The translations under genes were made by a program, and so were the position numbers. A stretch of DNA of 64,000 nucleotides, taken from NCBI RefSeq assembly GCF_000739015.1, contig NZ_JPUG01000075.1, forward strand, positions 1 through 64,000, written 5' to 3'. Of this stretch, positions 34,608 to 42,877 are shown piece by piece; positions within the stretch are counted from its first letter, which is position 1; each line of letters begins with the position of its first letter. Origin of the DNA: Microvirga sp. BSC39. GTDB lineage: Bacteria; Pseudomonadota; Alphaproteobacteria; Rhizobiales; Beijerinckiaceae. The notes beneath the pieces were generated by a model that was given only the letters and a program-made list of their open reading frames with translations, was not told the DNA's origin and did not search any database.

Positions 34608-35644
34608 AGGCAGCAGTTCTTCGCGCTCCCGACGACATCGTCTTGCAGGATGTCGCAACCCCGTCCGCCGGACCCGGTGAGCTGATCCTGAAGGTGAGGG
34701 CCGCAACCGTGTGCGGGACAGATATCCGCATCTTGCGTGGCCGCAAAACCAAGGGCGTCCGCTTCCCGTCCGTTCTCGGCCACGAGTTCGCGGGCGAGGT
34801 CGTCGAGGTAGGGGCAGGCGTCTCGCAGTTCTCCTGCGGTGATCCGGTGTCGGTTAATCCTGTCATTCCCTGCCGCAAATGCGCCTATTGCAAAACCGGC
34901 CGGGAGAATGTCTGCCAGAATCGTCAGGCCATCGGATACGAGTTCGATGGGGCTTATGCCGAGTACCTGAGGGTGCCCGCGCTGGCGCTTGAGTCCGGCA
35001 ACGCAGTCCGTATCCCGCAGGGGATGCCGTTCGAGGCGGCGGCTTTGGCGGAACCTCTGGCGTGCTGCATCAATGGTTTGCGCAATGTCGGCGTTGAACT
35101 CGGTGACGTGGTGGTCATCCTCGGGGCAGGGCCGATCGGACTCATGCATGCGGCGCTTGCGCGTCGGGCCGGGGCACGCCTGGTCATCGTCAGCGAGCCC
35201 AACCAGATGCGCCGCGAGGCTGCCCTCGAGCGCGGCGTTGACATCGCCTGCGATCCGACCAAGGAGGATTTGGCAGGGGTAATCCGCGGGGTGACTGACG
35301 GTCTCGGCGCGGATGTGGCGATCCTAGCCATCGGCGTTCCGGCGCTTGCTAACGAGGCGCTGAAGCTGGTGCGCAAAGGTGGCCGCGTCAATCTCTTCGC
35401 GGGGTTCTCGGCGGGTGACATGGCGACGTTCGACGTCAATCTCGTGCACTACAACGAGATCGTCGTGACCGGAGCCAGCGCGCTGCGTCGGCAAGATTAT
35501 GAGACGGCTCTCAACCTGCTCGCAGGCGGGCTCATCGATGCCAACTCGCTTGTCACCCATCGCTTCGGATTGGCAGATGCTGTCGAGGCGCTGAAGGAGG
35601 CAGAGAGTGGGCGGGCGCTTAAGGTGGCAATCCGCAATGACTGA
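34604..35644 (+). CDS. Zn-dependent medium-chain alcohol/polyol dehydrogenase
   Basis: This 346-residue enzyme is of the sorbitol/threonine dehydrogenase type. Catalytic zinc ligands are Cys in TVCGTDIRI, His-Glu in LGHEFAGEV and Glu in LAEPLACC. The structural zinc lobe is IPCRKCAYCKTGRENVC. The NAD loop is VVILGAGPIGLMHAALA. It probably oxidises a secondary alcohol of a polyol to a ketone to supply the kinase and aldolase. It overlaps both neighbours, so the three enzymes are translationally coupled. Confidence 0.9.
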   Translation: MKAAVLRAPDDIVLQDVATPSAGPGELILKVRAATVCGTDIRILRGRKTKGVRFPSVLGHEFAGEVVEVGAGVSQFSCGDPVSVNPVIPCRKCAYCKTGRENVCQNRQAIGYEFDGAYAEYLRVPALALESGNAVRIPQGMPFEAAALAEPLACCINGLRNVGVELGDVVVILGAGPIGLMHAALARRAGARLVIVSEPNQMRREAALERGVDIACDPTKEDLAGVIRGVTDGLGADVAILAIGVPALANEALKLVRKGGRVNLFAGFSAGDMATFDVNLVHYNEIVVTGASALRRQDYETALNLLAGGLIDANSLVTHRFGLADAVEALKEAESGRALKVAIRND

Positions 35645-37193
35645 AGCCTTCCTCGGGGTCGATGCTGGAACGAGCGGGATCAAGGTTTGTGCCTTCACGC
35701 GCGAAGGCCGCTTGGTTGCGAAGGCACACCGAGCGGTTCCCGTGGTCACACCTTATCCGCTCTGGGCCGAAATCGACCTCGACCGCTATTGGGCGGCCAC
35801 CGCCGATGCTATACGGGAGGTTGCCACCCGCGTCCCTACGATAAGCTCGATTGGGCTTGCCACAACTTGCCCGACGACCATCCTTCTCGACGAGGAGGGT
35901 CAGGCAATACGGCCGGGCATCCTTTACCTCGATGGCCGGGCCCAAGCAGGTCTTGAAATGGTGGTTGGTGCCGACGCTGAAGCAGATGTGCAGCAGACCG
36001 GCAACCGGGCTAGCACGTCTACCTGCTGGGCAGCCAACCTGGCCTGGGTCCGTGAGAATGAACCGGGTGCCTGGGCAAAAGTGCGGCGGGTTACCATGCT
36101 TAACGGTTTCCTGGCTCGCCGGCTAAGTGGCCAGGACGGCATCGAGCCGACCCAAGCGTCTTACTCGGGTCTGATGCGTATTGCTGATCCCGAGCCGTCG
36201 TGGAGTCGCGACCTCCTAGCTAGGTGGGGACTCGATGCGGCTATCCTGCCAGAAATCAGTGGCTGTACCGATATGATCGGTCGAGTGACGGATGAAGCCT
36301 CCATCCTGACTGGAGTTCCGGCCGGCATCCCCGTAGCGCTCGGCGCTGCCGACACGGCAGCGGCTTCCTTTGCGGTTGGCCTAATGGACAGCGGCGAGGT
36401 TTTCGAGTCCGTTGGCACGTCCGGGGTCATTACCTTCTGCCTTGACCGTCCGGACTTCGAGCCGTCATTCCTGCATCGCCATCATATCGTGCCCGGCCGC
36501 TGGCTCGCCCACGGGGCAATGTCGACGCTGGGCGGTGCGTTCGGGTGGCTCAACAACAAGGTCTGGCCAGAGCTCAAGACTCTTGCCGAGCTGGAGCGCT
36601 TGGCGCAGGAGTCGGTTCCAGGAGCCAACGGTCTCTTGTTCCTGCCCTACCTTGCCGGCGAGCGGAGCCCCATCTGGGATGCAGAGGCGAGCGGCAGCTG
36701 GCTCGGGCTTCTCCTCCGACACAGCCGACAGGATATGGTCCGCGCCGTCTTTGAGGGCACGACGTTCGGCCTTCGGCAGATTCTGGAGCGGGGTTCCGCC
36801 AAATGGGGCAAGCGCCCGGAGCGCATGCTCAGTGTGGGCGGCGGAGCGCGGAACAAGTTCTGGGGGCAGATGAAGGCGGACGTCCTGAAGCTCGACTATA
36901 TCATGTCTGATATGCCTGATGCTGCGGCACTGGGAGCGGGCCTGCTTGGTGCCATAGCGGCAGGGCTGTTCACGGGCAGTGATGATAGGGAGCTTCCGTT
37001 AATCTCGGCCAACGCAACAGCGATCAGGCCCGGGTCCCAACGGACGATCGAGACCTACAACCGCATGTTCACGATCTTTGACGCAGCTTACCCGCAACTG
37101 TGCGACTTGATGCATGCTCTCGCAGATCGTAGTTCTGGCCCGTACGCGGATGAAGAGGCACGGCCCCGGCTTGGGGTGCGAGCCACTGGGTAA
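35637..37193 (+). CDS. FGGY-family carbohydrate kinase (xylulokinase-like)
   Basis: This 518-residue kinase starts at ATG 35637, overlapping the dehydrogenase stop by 8 bases. Its N-terminal phosphate loop is FLGVDAGTSGIKVCAF. Further family motifs are GLATTCPTTILLDEEG, GAADTAAASFAVGLMDSGEVFESVGTSG and LPYLAGERSPIWDAEASG, with the adenosine region LSVGGGARNKFWGQMKADVL. It should phosphorylate a ketose or related sugar. Relatives include XylB and LsrK. Specificity cannot be read from sequence. Confidence 0.9.
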   Translation: MTEAFLGVDAGTSGIKVCAFTREGRLVAKAHRAVPVVTPYPLWAEIDLDRYWAATADAIREVATRVPTISSIGLATTCPTTILLDEEGQAIRPGILYLDGRAQAGLEMVVGADAEADVQQTGNRASTSTCWAANLAWVRENEPGAWAKVRRVTMLNGFLARRLSGQDGIEPTQASYSGLMRIADPEPSWSRDLLARWGLDAAILPEISGCTDMIGRVTDEASILTGVPAGIPVALGAADTAAASFAVGLMDSGEVFESVGTSGVITFCLDRPDFEPSFLHRHHIVPGRWLAHGAMSTLGGAFGWLNNKVWPELKTLAELERLAQESVPGANGLLFLPYLAGERSPIWDAEASGSWLGLLLRHSRQDMVRAVFEGTTFGLRQILERGSAKWGKRPERMLSVGGGARNKFWGQMKADVLKLDYIMSDMPDAAALGAGLLGAIAAGLFTGSDDRELPLISANATAIRPGSQRTIETYNRMFTIFDAAYPQLCDLMHALADRSSGPYADEEARPRLGVRATG

Positions 37194-37211
37194 AAGGAAC
37201 TACGGTTTCAT

Positions 37212-37916
37212 ATGACGGACGGCGAAGACGATATCCTTGCGCGCGTCATCGACATCGCGATGGAGCTGAGACCCGACAGCAGTGGACGGATCAAGCTTCC
37301 CACAGAGCGTGAGCTGGCCGATCAACTCGGCATCCAGCGCCCGACTCTGCGGGATCGGCTGACTGTTCTGGAGACGCTCGGGTTGCTCCAGCGCGTCCAA
37401 GGCAGCGGGACCTATCTGGCGCTCCCGAACTCGCGGTTCCTGCAGTTCTATTTCGGCGTTGCTCTGAAGCTCGGGTTCATCTCGATTGATCAGATCCAGA
37501 ACGCCATGGAAATGATTGGTCGAGAAATGGCAGGAGCCGCCGCGATTCAGGCCAGCAATGCTGATCTTGAGGCCCTCGAGGATCTCATCGACCAGATCGC
37601 TGCATCAGACTCCTTGGAAGATGTGGTTGAGCTCCAGTTCGAGCTTCACGCCAGCCTCGCCAGGGCGTGCCGCAACCCTGTAATCGTCATCGTCATCGAT
37701 GGCCTCTCGTCCGTCATCCGATCTGTGATTGCGAACAAGGTTAGGATCATCTCCATGGTCCGCGGTGCGTTCGAGCGAAACGTCGAAGCGTACCGCGCAC
37801 TCGTGCAAGCCCTAAGGGATCGCGAGCCGGAGCTCGCTCGTGAGGCTATTCAGGAGTGTTACTGGTTATGGCGCCGGGAAGAATCGAAGATTTCGATCCT
37901 CAACATCAGCGAGTGA
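37212..37916 (+). CDS. GntR-family regulator, FadR subfamily
   Basis: This 234-residue protein has the N-terminal winged helix (RIKLPTERELADQLGIQRPTLRDRLTVLETLGLLQRVQGSGTYLA) and an all-helical effector domain of FCD/FadR type with ELQFELHASLARACRNPVI as a candidate metal/ligand helix. It lies 18 bases after the kinase gene in the same direction. The four TTGGT-N3-ACCAA boxes match the subfamily consensus, so it is the probable repressor of both units and of its own synthesis (inference). Confidence 0.88.
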   Translation: MTDGEDDILARVIDIAMELRPDSSGRIKLPTERELADQLGIQRPTLRDRLTVLETLGLLQRVQGSGTYLALPNSRFLQFYFGVALKLGFISIDQIQNAMEMIGREMAGAAAIQASNADLEALEDLIDQIAASDSLEDVVELQFELHASLARACRNPVIVIVIDGLSSVIRSVIANKVRIISMVRGAFERNVEAYRALVQALRDREPELAREAIQECYWLWRREESKISILNISE

Positions 37917-38009
37917 GAGCCTCGGAAAGGCACGAGCGACAATCTCATGCGTGTAGATTAGCGCTTCCCTAATCCGCAATGTCCGTATCAACGGTAGAGT
38001 GGAGCGACA

Positions 38010-38243
38010 ATGACTGAGCCTAAGCCATGCCCAGTGTGCAGAAGCGCCGAATTAGGGATCAACTGCCTTGAATTATATGGGCAGCACGAGGCGCATTTTC
38101 TCTGCCTCAGTTGCGAGAGCGAAGTCGCACCACAAGGCCCTTTGTCAGAACCGTGCGGGACGGCAACTGAAGCGGAGGAGGCGGCTCTTCGCGCTTGGAA
38201 CGACTTCGTGTCCGGTTTTCCCGGTCGCAGGCATGTAGCCTAG
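38010..38243 (+). CDS. Lar-like zinc-ribbon small protein (restriction alleviation family)
   Basis: This 77-residue protein has a CPVC pair near the N-terminus (residues 7-10), a second pair in FLCLSCES and the C-terminal AALRAWND motif typical of the Lar/restriction-alleviation family of small zinc-ribbon proteins. Lar modulates type I restriction in enteric phages; many chromosomal relatives have no proven role. It lies alone between the catabolic operon and the tRNA scar, which may reflect a mobile origin. Confidence 0.65.
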   Translation: MTEPKPCPVCRSAELGINCLELYGQHEAHFLCLSCESEVAPQGPLSEPCGTATEAEEAALRAWNDFVSGFPGRRHVA

Positions 38244-38879
38244 TTGTCGCTGATAGCCCCAACGCGCCGTAACGGGTAGGGCGGTGAGTTGCTTCGCAGA
38301 GGCGGCAGAATCTTGCCTTTAGGGCTTTTGGCGTTCTCAGTCGAGTTTGTTGCCAGCGCGTGCGAGATGCGCATTCAGAACACGTTCGGCCCTGAGCTGG
38401 TTCGCGTAGGCAGTTGCATTAACGACGCGCATCACGAGACGGAGGATTGCTGTTACGAGCATAATTCTTATCCCTCTACAGAGGCGTTCAATAAGCCTCC
38501 TGTGATGGATAGATAATTCTTATGCTGCTGCGCGGTAGATAGGTCAGCACACATGACCTATGCGCTGTAGGCATATCAATCTAAGTTTGCGTCAATGCTC
38601 CTTTCCTGGGAGCATGAGTTATATGATGTCTTTCTTGATTTTTGGATTGCCTGGTCATCGTCCAGAGCGCGCCCGCGCAGGAGATGTGCTTAACGTCAGC
38701 AGGAGCAGAACTCGGACATTCCCTAGGGAAGAGGGCTGATCTGACTTGCAGCCGATGCGGCAATTTAATTTTAGCTGCAGTGAGAGGAGCGTAAGTTTCG
38801 GGATCCATAATCTAGCGTAAAGCCAGTGCGGTTTGACAATATTATAGCGAAGTCAATGCTTTAGGCTTGTGCGACGTCA
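38244..38879. other. Gene-poor stretch before the tRNA-Met scar
   Basis: About 640 bases, visibly lower in GC than its surroundings, without a convincing gene. Open frames of up to 75 codons exist but lack similarity or ribosome-binding sites. The composition and position next to a tRNA fragment suggest the edge of an integrated element. Confidence 0.4.
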
Positions 38880-38925
38880 AATCATAATCCTTGTGTCGGG
38901 GATTCAAATCCCTCCTCCGCAACCA
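38880..38925 (+). tRNA. 3' half of elongator tRNA-Met (CAT), non-functional; likely attachment-site scar
   Basis: The stretch contains the anticodon loop AATCATAATCC, a GTGTC variable region, the T-arm GGGGATTCAAATCCCTC and the acceptor 3' strand CTCCGC followed by ACCA. These match the 3' half of alphaproteobacterial elongator tRNA-Met as I remember it. The 5' half is absent: no D-arm, and the anticodon stem does not pair. Integrases commonly recombine into the 3' end of tRNA genes and leave such a partial copy at the far end of the island. Confidence 0.65.
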
Positions 38926-39147
38926 TAGGTCTAAGGTCTTTTACGGCATCTCCCCGAGTTTTTAATCAGACCCGTTACCAAGCCACCAGCGGTGCACCCT
39001 AGCCTCCGCCTTCACGCCACGGTTGTTGGAGCTTCTCATCCCGCAGTTCCGGTCAGCCACGACTGAGATGATCAGCAGCCTCCCCGCCGCTGAGAAGGAG
39101 CGGGTGGATCTCTTTCCGCTAGGCCGACGGCTGGCGCTGGATATCGC

Positions 39148-39263
39148 ATCAGTCTTACTGTGTAACGCCCACAACCGGGTCAGTCTTATCGTGGAATCCG
39201 GGTCAGCCTGTTTCCCGGGAATTGGGGATTCACAAAGGTTTCAGCGGGTCGGTCTTAGTGTGG
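39148..39263. repeat. Three imperfect direct repeats, IS21-like terminus
   Basis: Copies of a CAGTCTTAnTGTGG-like unit occur at about 39150, 39177 (GGGTCAGTCTTATCGTGG) and 39246 (GGGTCGGTCTTAGTGTGG). Multiple spaced repeats near the end are typical of IS21-family termini. No istA or istB gene remains, so this is a remnant at best. Confidence 0.35.
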
Positions 39264-39272
39264 CCCGATAAA

Positions 39273-39401
39273 CTGATCCGCCCCCCGCTGAGTGGTCCGG
39301 CTGGGCGGCTCAGCAACCCCAATCAGCCCCGCCGCCCGCGCTGGTGTCGAGGCCATCCCTCCATTAACATTCCAGCCGGACCACTCAGTGGGGCGGATCA
39401 G
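39273..39401. repeat. Mini inverted-repeat structure (about 30-bp arms) inside IS debris
   Basis: CTGATCCGCCCC through CCGGCTGG (39273-39304) is repeated inverted at 39372-39401 with a 2-base length difference. The arms enclose only 67 bases. This could be a deletion derivative of an IS that kept both ends, or two IS ends brought together. The right arm abuts the IS3 transposase fragment directly. Confidence 0.6.
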
Positions 39402-39632
39402 CACGGCATCCGGATCTCGATGCCCGGAAAAGGAAACTGTTATGATAATTCGGTGGTCGGGACCTTCTTCAAGACCTTGAAGTCCGAATTGGTCTGGCGC
39501 ACGGTGTTCCAGACCAGAGCTGAAGCCAAGGCGGCCAGTAGTCGTTACATCGACGGCTTCTGCAACCCTGTCCGGCGTCATTCGACACTGGACTATGTCA
39601 GTCCGGTTCAGTTCGAAAAGCTAGCCGGATAG
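39401..39632 (+). pseudogene. IS3-family transposase (OrfB) C-terminal remnant
   Basis: The frame HGIRISMPGKGNCYDN, then FFKTLKSELVWR and RYIDGFCNPVRRHSTLDY ends with SPVQFEKLAG. These are the C-terminal integrase-core motifs of IS3-family OrfB, including the last catalytic Glu region. About three quarters of the protein and all of OrfA are missing. It is preceded directly by one arm of the mini inverted repeat. Confidence 0.8.
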
Positions 39633-39672
39633 CTACCAAACCGCTCTCCATAAAAGAGGAGCAAGTCCAAAC

Positions 39673-39741
39673 TTCAGCATTCACTGCGTGGACCTGAAAC
39701 ACGCGCTTGGCCAAGTCCAAGCTGATTGTGGTAACTTCCAT
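39673..39741 (-). pseudogene. IS110-family transposase N-terminal remnant
   Basis: From an ATG at 39741 the minus strand encodes MEVTTISLDLAKRVFQVHAV followed by NAE, the DEDD-transposase N-terminus of IS110 (first catalytic Asp in LDLAK). Similarity stops after about 23 codons, so it is a 5' scrap abutting the IS3 remnant. Confidence 0.7.
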
Positions 39742-39933
39742 AGCGGATGGCTCCTTGCTCCAGTTTGCCTGACAGCAACCCATCCTGGCACTCAGATGCC
39801 GTCAGTGGGAGCCATCCACCTCATCTGCTCAGGTGCGGAGTTCCAGACATTCCAAAAAGGCGGCGATTGTGCGCTGCAGCAACCGACTGGCGTTTCGGGC
39901 GTTCTACATGATCACCCTACATGGAGAGTACGC

Positions 39934-41070
39934 ATGTCCCGCACGGAGAGGAGAGCCGACACGAGCCCGCGCAACCCGGCTGGGGCTGCGCTTCATTCGA
40001 GCAAACCGCAGCGGGCTAACACTCATCGCCATGGGCGGACGACTGCACGGCCGGGCAGGGAGCCCCGTTCGAACGAGAGCTCTCATCCGAGTCGTTGGCG
40101 CTGGCTTGCGCCCGTTCTGGCAGGCTCGGCCGCAGCTCTGGGCGCTGCTGTTCTCTACAACCGGAAGAGAGCCCGGACTGCCGAACGCGAGACCCCGCCC
40201 ATGGGCCGGTTCCTTGATGTTGATGGCGTTCGGCTGCACTACATTGAGCGCGGCCAAGGCGATCCTATCGTGCTGATCCATGGCAATGGCACCATGATCC
40301 AGGACTTCACCGTCAGCGGGCTCGTGGACCGTCTGGCAACCCGCTACAGGGTGATTGTGTTCGACCGTCCCGGGTACGGCTACAGCAGCAGGCCCCGTCA
40401 GCTCTGGACCCCACGAACCCACGCAAAGCTCTTCCAGAACGCGCTAGGGCAGCTCGGCGTCGAGCAGGCGGTTGTCCTCGGCCATTCCTGGGGAACCTTG
40501 GTCGCAGTGGCCCTTGCCCTTGAGTGCCCGTCGCTCGTCCGCAGCCTCGTGCTTGCCTCGGGCTACTATTACCCAACCCTGCGGGTCGACACGTTCCTGT
40601 TCTCACCGCCGGCTGTTCCCGTGATTGGTGACGCTATGCGCCACACGATCTCACCGCTGATTGCCCGCGCCATGCTGCCAGGGCTGATCAAACAGATGTT
40701 CGCGCCCGCTGAGGTGCCGGAGCGGTTCGAGCGTAAGTTCCCCAAGGAGATGATGCTCCGTCCGTCGCAATTACGCGCCGCAGCGGAGGACGCAGCCCTC
40801 ATGACTCCATCCGTCATGGAACTGCAGCACCACTACCGCGAACTGCAGATGCCGGTCACGATCATCACAGGTGCCGATGATCAGATTGCGGATGTCGGCC
40901 GTCAATCGGAGCGCCTGCACCGGGAACTGCCGCAAAGTGAGTTCATCGCACTTTCCGGCCTCGGGCACATGATGCACCACCTAGCTCCCGACGCAGTCAT
41001 TAACGCTGTGGAACGAACGGCATCGAAGGTTGGAGACGAGATTCGCGGTCGGCCGCGCGCCATTGTTTAG
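39934..41070 (+). CDS. Alpha/beta hydrolase with N-terminal membrane anchor
   Basis: This protein of about 378 residues starts at ATG 39934 after GGAGAG. A basic, Ser/Arg-rich leader is followed by one hydrophobic segment (LAPVLAGSAAALGAAVLY, about residues 60-80). The hydrolase domain begins VDGVRLHYIERGQGDPIVLIHGNG (oxyanion region). The nucleophile is Ser in GHSWG, the acid Asp in GADDQIAD and the His in GLGHMMHH. It is probably a membrane-tethered esterase or epoxide-hydrolase-like enzyme with unknown substrate. No operon partner is seen. Confidence 0.85.
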   Translation: MSRTERRADTSPRNPAGAALHSSKPQRANTHRHGRTTARPGREPRSNESSHPSRWRWLAPVLAGSAAALGAAVLYNRKRARTAERETPPMGRFLDVDGVRLHYIERGQGDPIVLIHGNGTMIQDFTVSGLVDRLATRYRVIVFDRPGYGYSSRPRQLWTPRTHAKLFQNALGQLGVEQAVVLGHSWGTLVAVALALECPSLVRSLVLASGYYYPTLRVDTFLFSPPAVPVIGDAMRHTISPLIARAMLPGLIKQMFAPAEVPERFERKFPKEMMLRPSQLRAAAEDAALMTPSVMELQHHYRELQMPVTIITGADDQIADVGRQSERLHRELPQSEFIALSGLGHMMHHLAPDAVINAVERTASKVGDEIRGRPRAIV

Positions 41071-41499
41071 CAGCAGGCTGTTCTGACCAAGGCCAGAGCG
41101 GGCACCCGTCTTAAGTTTTTACAGGATAGCCCGGCCCGGTCTGCTCCTGCGCCCGCCTGACGATGCAGGCGCCCGTCCGGGTCCGTTCAGCCCAGGCTTG
41201 CAGCCTGCGAGGCAGAGATGCGAAGGCATCCTGTCCGTTCGTCCCAGAGCCTGGGCTTTTTCCATTCCGGCAATGCCTTTGACTGACAGAGCACAGCCAA
41301 TCTAGATGGTTGCGAATAGCCGCTCCTGATACGAGGCAGACGAAAGCGATTGGTCCTCTTTGGTATCCATGAGCCGACCTTTGTTAAGCTGCCGGAATGT
41401 GAAATTTTGACCGAGCGGACTATCTGCTGATTGGAGCATCTGCCTGGACAAGATGGCGATCAGAGTTCTGACCTGATCCCGCCCGCCGGATCGCCATCC
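41071..41499. other. Gene-free stretch after the alpha/beta hydrolase
   Basis: About 430 bases with no supported gene. It contains the terminator-like hairpin at 41243-41262 and nothing else recognised. Confidence 0.4.
41243..41262 (+). terminator. Intrinsic terminator-like hairpin
   Basis: CCCAG-AGC-CTGGG followed by CTTTTT gives a 5-bp GC-rich stem and T-run. It lies about 170 bases after the alpha/beta hydrolase stop codon and could end that transcript. Confidence 0.5.
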
Positions 41500-42190
41500 T
41501 CACGACGGCAGCGGCGCCTCGACCGAGCCGTTGGAACCTGCGGGGGCGTATGCGATCCTCACCTCGCCATTCAGGTCGTGCGCCAGGCTGCGCTCGATCA
41601 GGCGCGACCCGAAGCCCTTGTGGGTGGCAGGCTCCACCGTCGGGCCGCCCAACTCGTGCTATCGCAGCAGGAGGAGGGCTGGCGTGCGCGTATGGTCCAC
41701 CATCCAGTTCAGGGACACCTCTCCCGTTGCATTGGAGAGCGCCCCGTACTTGGCCGCGTTCGTGGCCAACTCATGGAGGGCCGGCAGAGCGCAAGCGCCT
41801 TTTTCGGCTCGAGATGGACCTTGCCGCCCTAGCGCATCGTGCGGAAAAGTGGACCCGGTTTTCGCTAGCGCGGCCCGCTGGGTCAGGTCCACACGATGCG
41901 CCCGTTGAAACTGAAGCATCGAATGGATCCCAAAAGTGCAAATTCACTTTTGGGTCCGATGCCTTAGCACCGGATGCGTCCATCTCCAAGGCCCTGATAG
42001 GGCTCGATCACGTTGCCGACCACATCGTGCAGGTCGGCGCCTTCCCAACGCTCACGGGCAAGCTCGTCGGGGGAGCGGGGGAGCGCGAACAGACGGTTCT
42101 CAATGGCCTGCCGGGCCTCGCGGCGCTTGCGACGTGCACAACGTCTGGCTGGCCGCGAGGCCAGCATGCGACGGACGGCCATCAGCGTGA
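41500..42190 (-). pseudogene. HWE-type sensor histidine kinase, broken by repeat insertion, frameshifts and an amber codon
   Basis: On the minus strand the kinase core can be followed in pieces: REARQAIENRLFAL and RERWEGADLHDVVGN, then IEPYQGLGDGRIRC. Next comes the inserted palindromic repeat (about 41833-41967), then a +/-1 shift after VHLEPKKALAL into ALHELATNAAKYGALSN (N-box), then a TAG where the conserved Trp before xELGGP is expected. Last is HELGGPTVEP with GFGSRLIERSLAHDL (G-box) to a stop at 41500. HWE kinases sense light or stress and phosphorylate receiver proteins. No sensory domain is left upstream. Confidence 0.8.
41833..41967. repeat. Compound palindromic repeat element inserted in the kinase pseudogene
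   Basis: Two hairpin modules make up about 135 bp. The first has outer arms GCGCATCGTG (41833-41842) and CACGATGCGC (41892-41901) around a GCGGAAAAGTGGACCC/GGTTTTCGC core. The second (41916-41962) pairs GGATCCCAAAAGTG with CACTTTTGGGTCC. TAG occurs at both outer flanks, a possible target duplication. Similar palindromic units are, from memory, dispersed in rhizobial genomes. Here it clearly interrupts a coding sequence. Confidence 0.7.
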
Positions 42191-42220
42191 TATGCCGGGC
42201 TTTGTCCGGCCGATGGCGGA

Positions 42221-42508
42221 TCACTCCCGCCATGGCTCCGCCAGCCGGGAGCCGTTCGGGCGCACCGTCAGGCGGAAGGCGACCTCCTCCCCGGTGAGGG
42301 GAAGTGTGGCCGGACCGCAGGTGACCTTGAAGACCGTCCCGCCGTCATTGGCTTCGACCTCTGCGATCCTCGTGGCTATGGGACAGGCAAACCCACCCTC
42401 CCTGACCCAGGAGGCGTATCGCTCCAGGACTTCAATGGACCAGACATCACTCTGGGCGAGGGAGGTGGCCGGAAGAAGCACTGCGACAACGAAGATAGCT
42501 ACGCGCAT
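42221..42508 (-). CDS. Small exported protein, unknown
   Basis: From ATG 42508 the protein has 95 residues with a signal peptide MRVAIFVVAVLLPATSLAQ and a mature part containing two Cys (GGFACPIAT and FKVTCGPAT) that could form a disulfide. Upstream in-frame sequence up to 42868 is antiparallel to the NepR-like gene and not family-like, so the short start is preferred. It is probably periplasmic. I do not recognise a family. Confidence 0.55.
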   Translation of the reverse strand: MRVAIFVVAVLLPATSLAQSDVWSIEVLERYASWVREGGFACPIATRIAEVEANDGGTVFKVTCGPATLPLTGEEVAFRLTVRPNGSRLAEPWRE

Positions 42509-42679
42509 GGGGACTGCCTCGAACTGCTGGCTCCAGCCCACCAGCCTCGACGGACGAACTTTGGCGCTAGGCTGAAACCGTTCCCCGCGTCGGCGGTTCA
42601 CATCGTTAACGTATGTTATCCCAAGACGCTCCAAGCCGCCGCGCTGGGCATTCCAAGCGAGTACCCGAGGAGAGAGCCG

Positions 42680-42877
42680 ATGTCCCACGACAATCCAGGC
42701 GACGTGCGCCTGCCCCATACCAACGACGTTCATCCGGACGTTGCTACCTTCATGATCGCACGGGCCTTTGCCGAGACCTACAGGGATGTGCTCGATGCAC
42801 CGATCCCAAGGCTGCTCGTTGCGATCCTGCGGCAGATGGATGTCAGGGAGGTCGACGATGAGCGTCACGCACCCTGA
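42680..42877 (+). CDS. NepR-like small anti-sigma factor candidate
   Basis: This 65-residue protein starts after GGAGAGAGCCG. Its core, FMIARAFAETYRDVLDAP then IPRLLVAILRQMD, matches the pattern of NepR anti-sigma factors: amphipathic helix, Tyr, then Pro-x-Pro-like turn and second helix (compare YxxVVxEPVPDRxxxLLxxL). In alphaproteobacteria NepR sequesters the EcfG sigma factor until PhyR binds it. No ecfG or phyR is adjacent; instead a broken receiver gene overlaps its 3' end by 20 bases and a broken HWE kinase lies behind. Similarity is short, so the call is tentative. Confidence 0.45.
   Translation: MSHDNPGDVRLPHTNDVHPDVATFMIARAFAETYRDVLDAPIPRLLVAILRQMDVREVDDERHAP

Noticed and set aside
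33783..37193. Calling the aldolase and kinase LsrF and LsrK of an AI-2 system
   Set aside because: The families overlap, but LsrR, LsrG and the Lsr ABC importer are absent and a polyol dehydrogenase and FadR-type regulator are present instead.
38289..38516. 75-codon open frame in the AT-rich stretch before the tRNA fragment
   Set aside because: No ribosome-binding site and no recognisable motif; frames of this size occur by chance.
38684..38788. 34-residue frame ending with a CxxCG motif
   Set aside because: The GGAG site touches the ATG with no spacing and the frame is too short; the zinc-like motif alone is not enough.
41431..42575. Plus-strand open frames across the kinase pseudogene
   Set aside because: The minus strand carries clear kinase motifs in pieces; the plus-strand frames are its complements.
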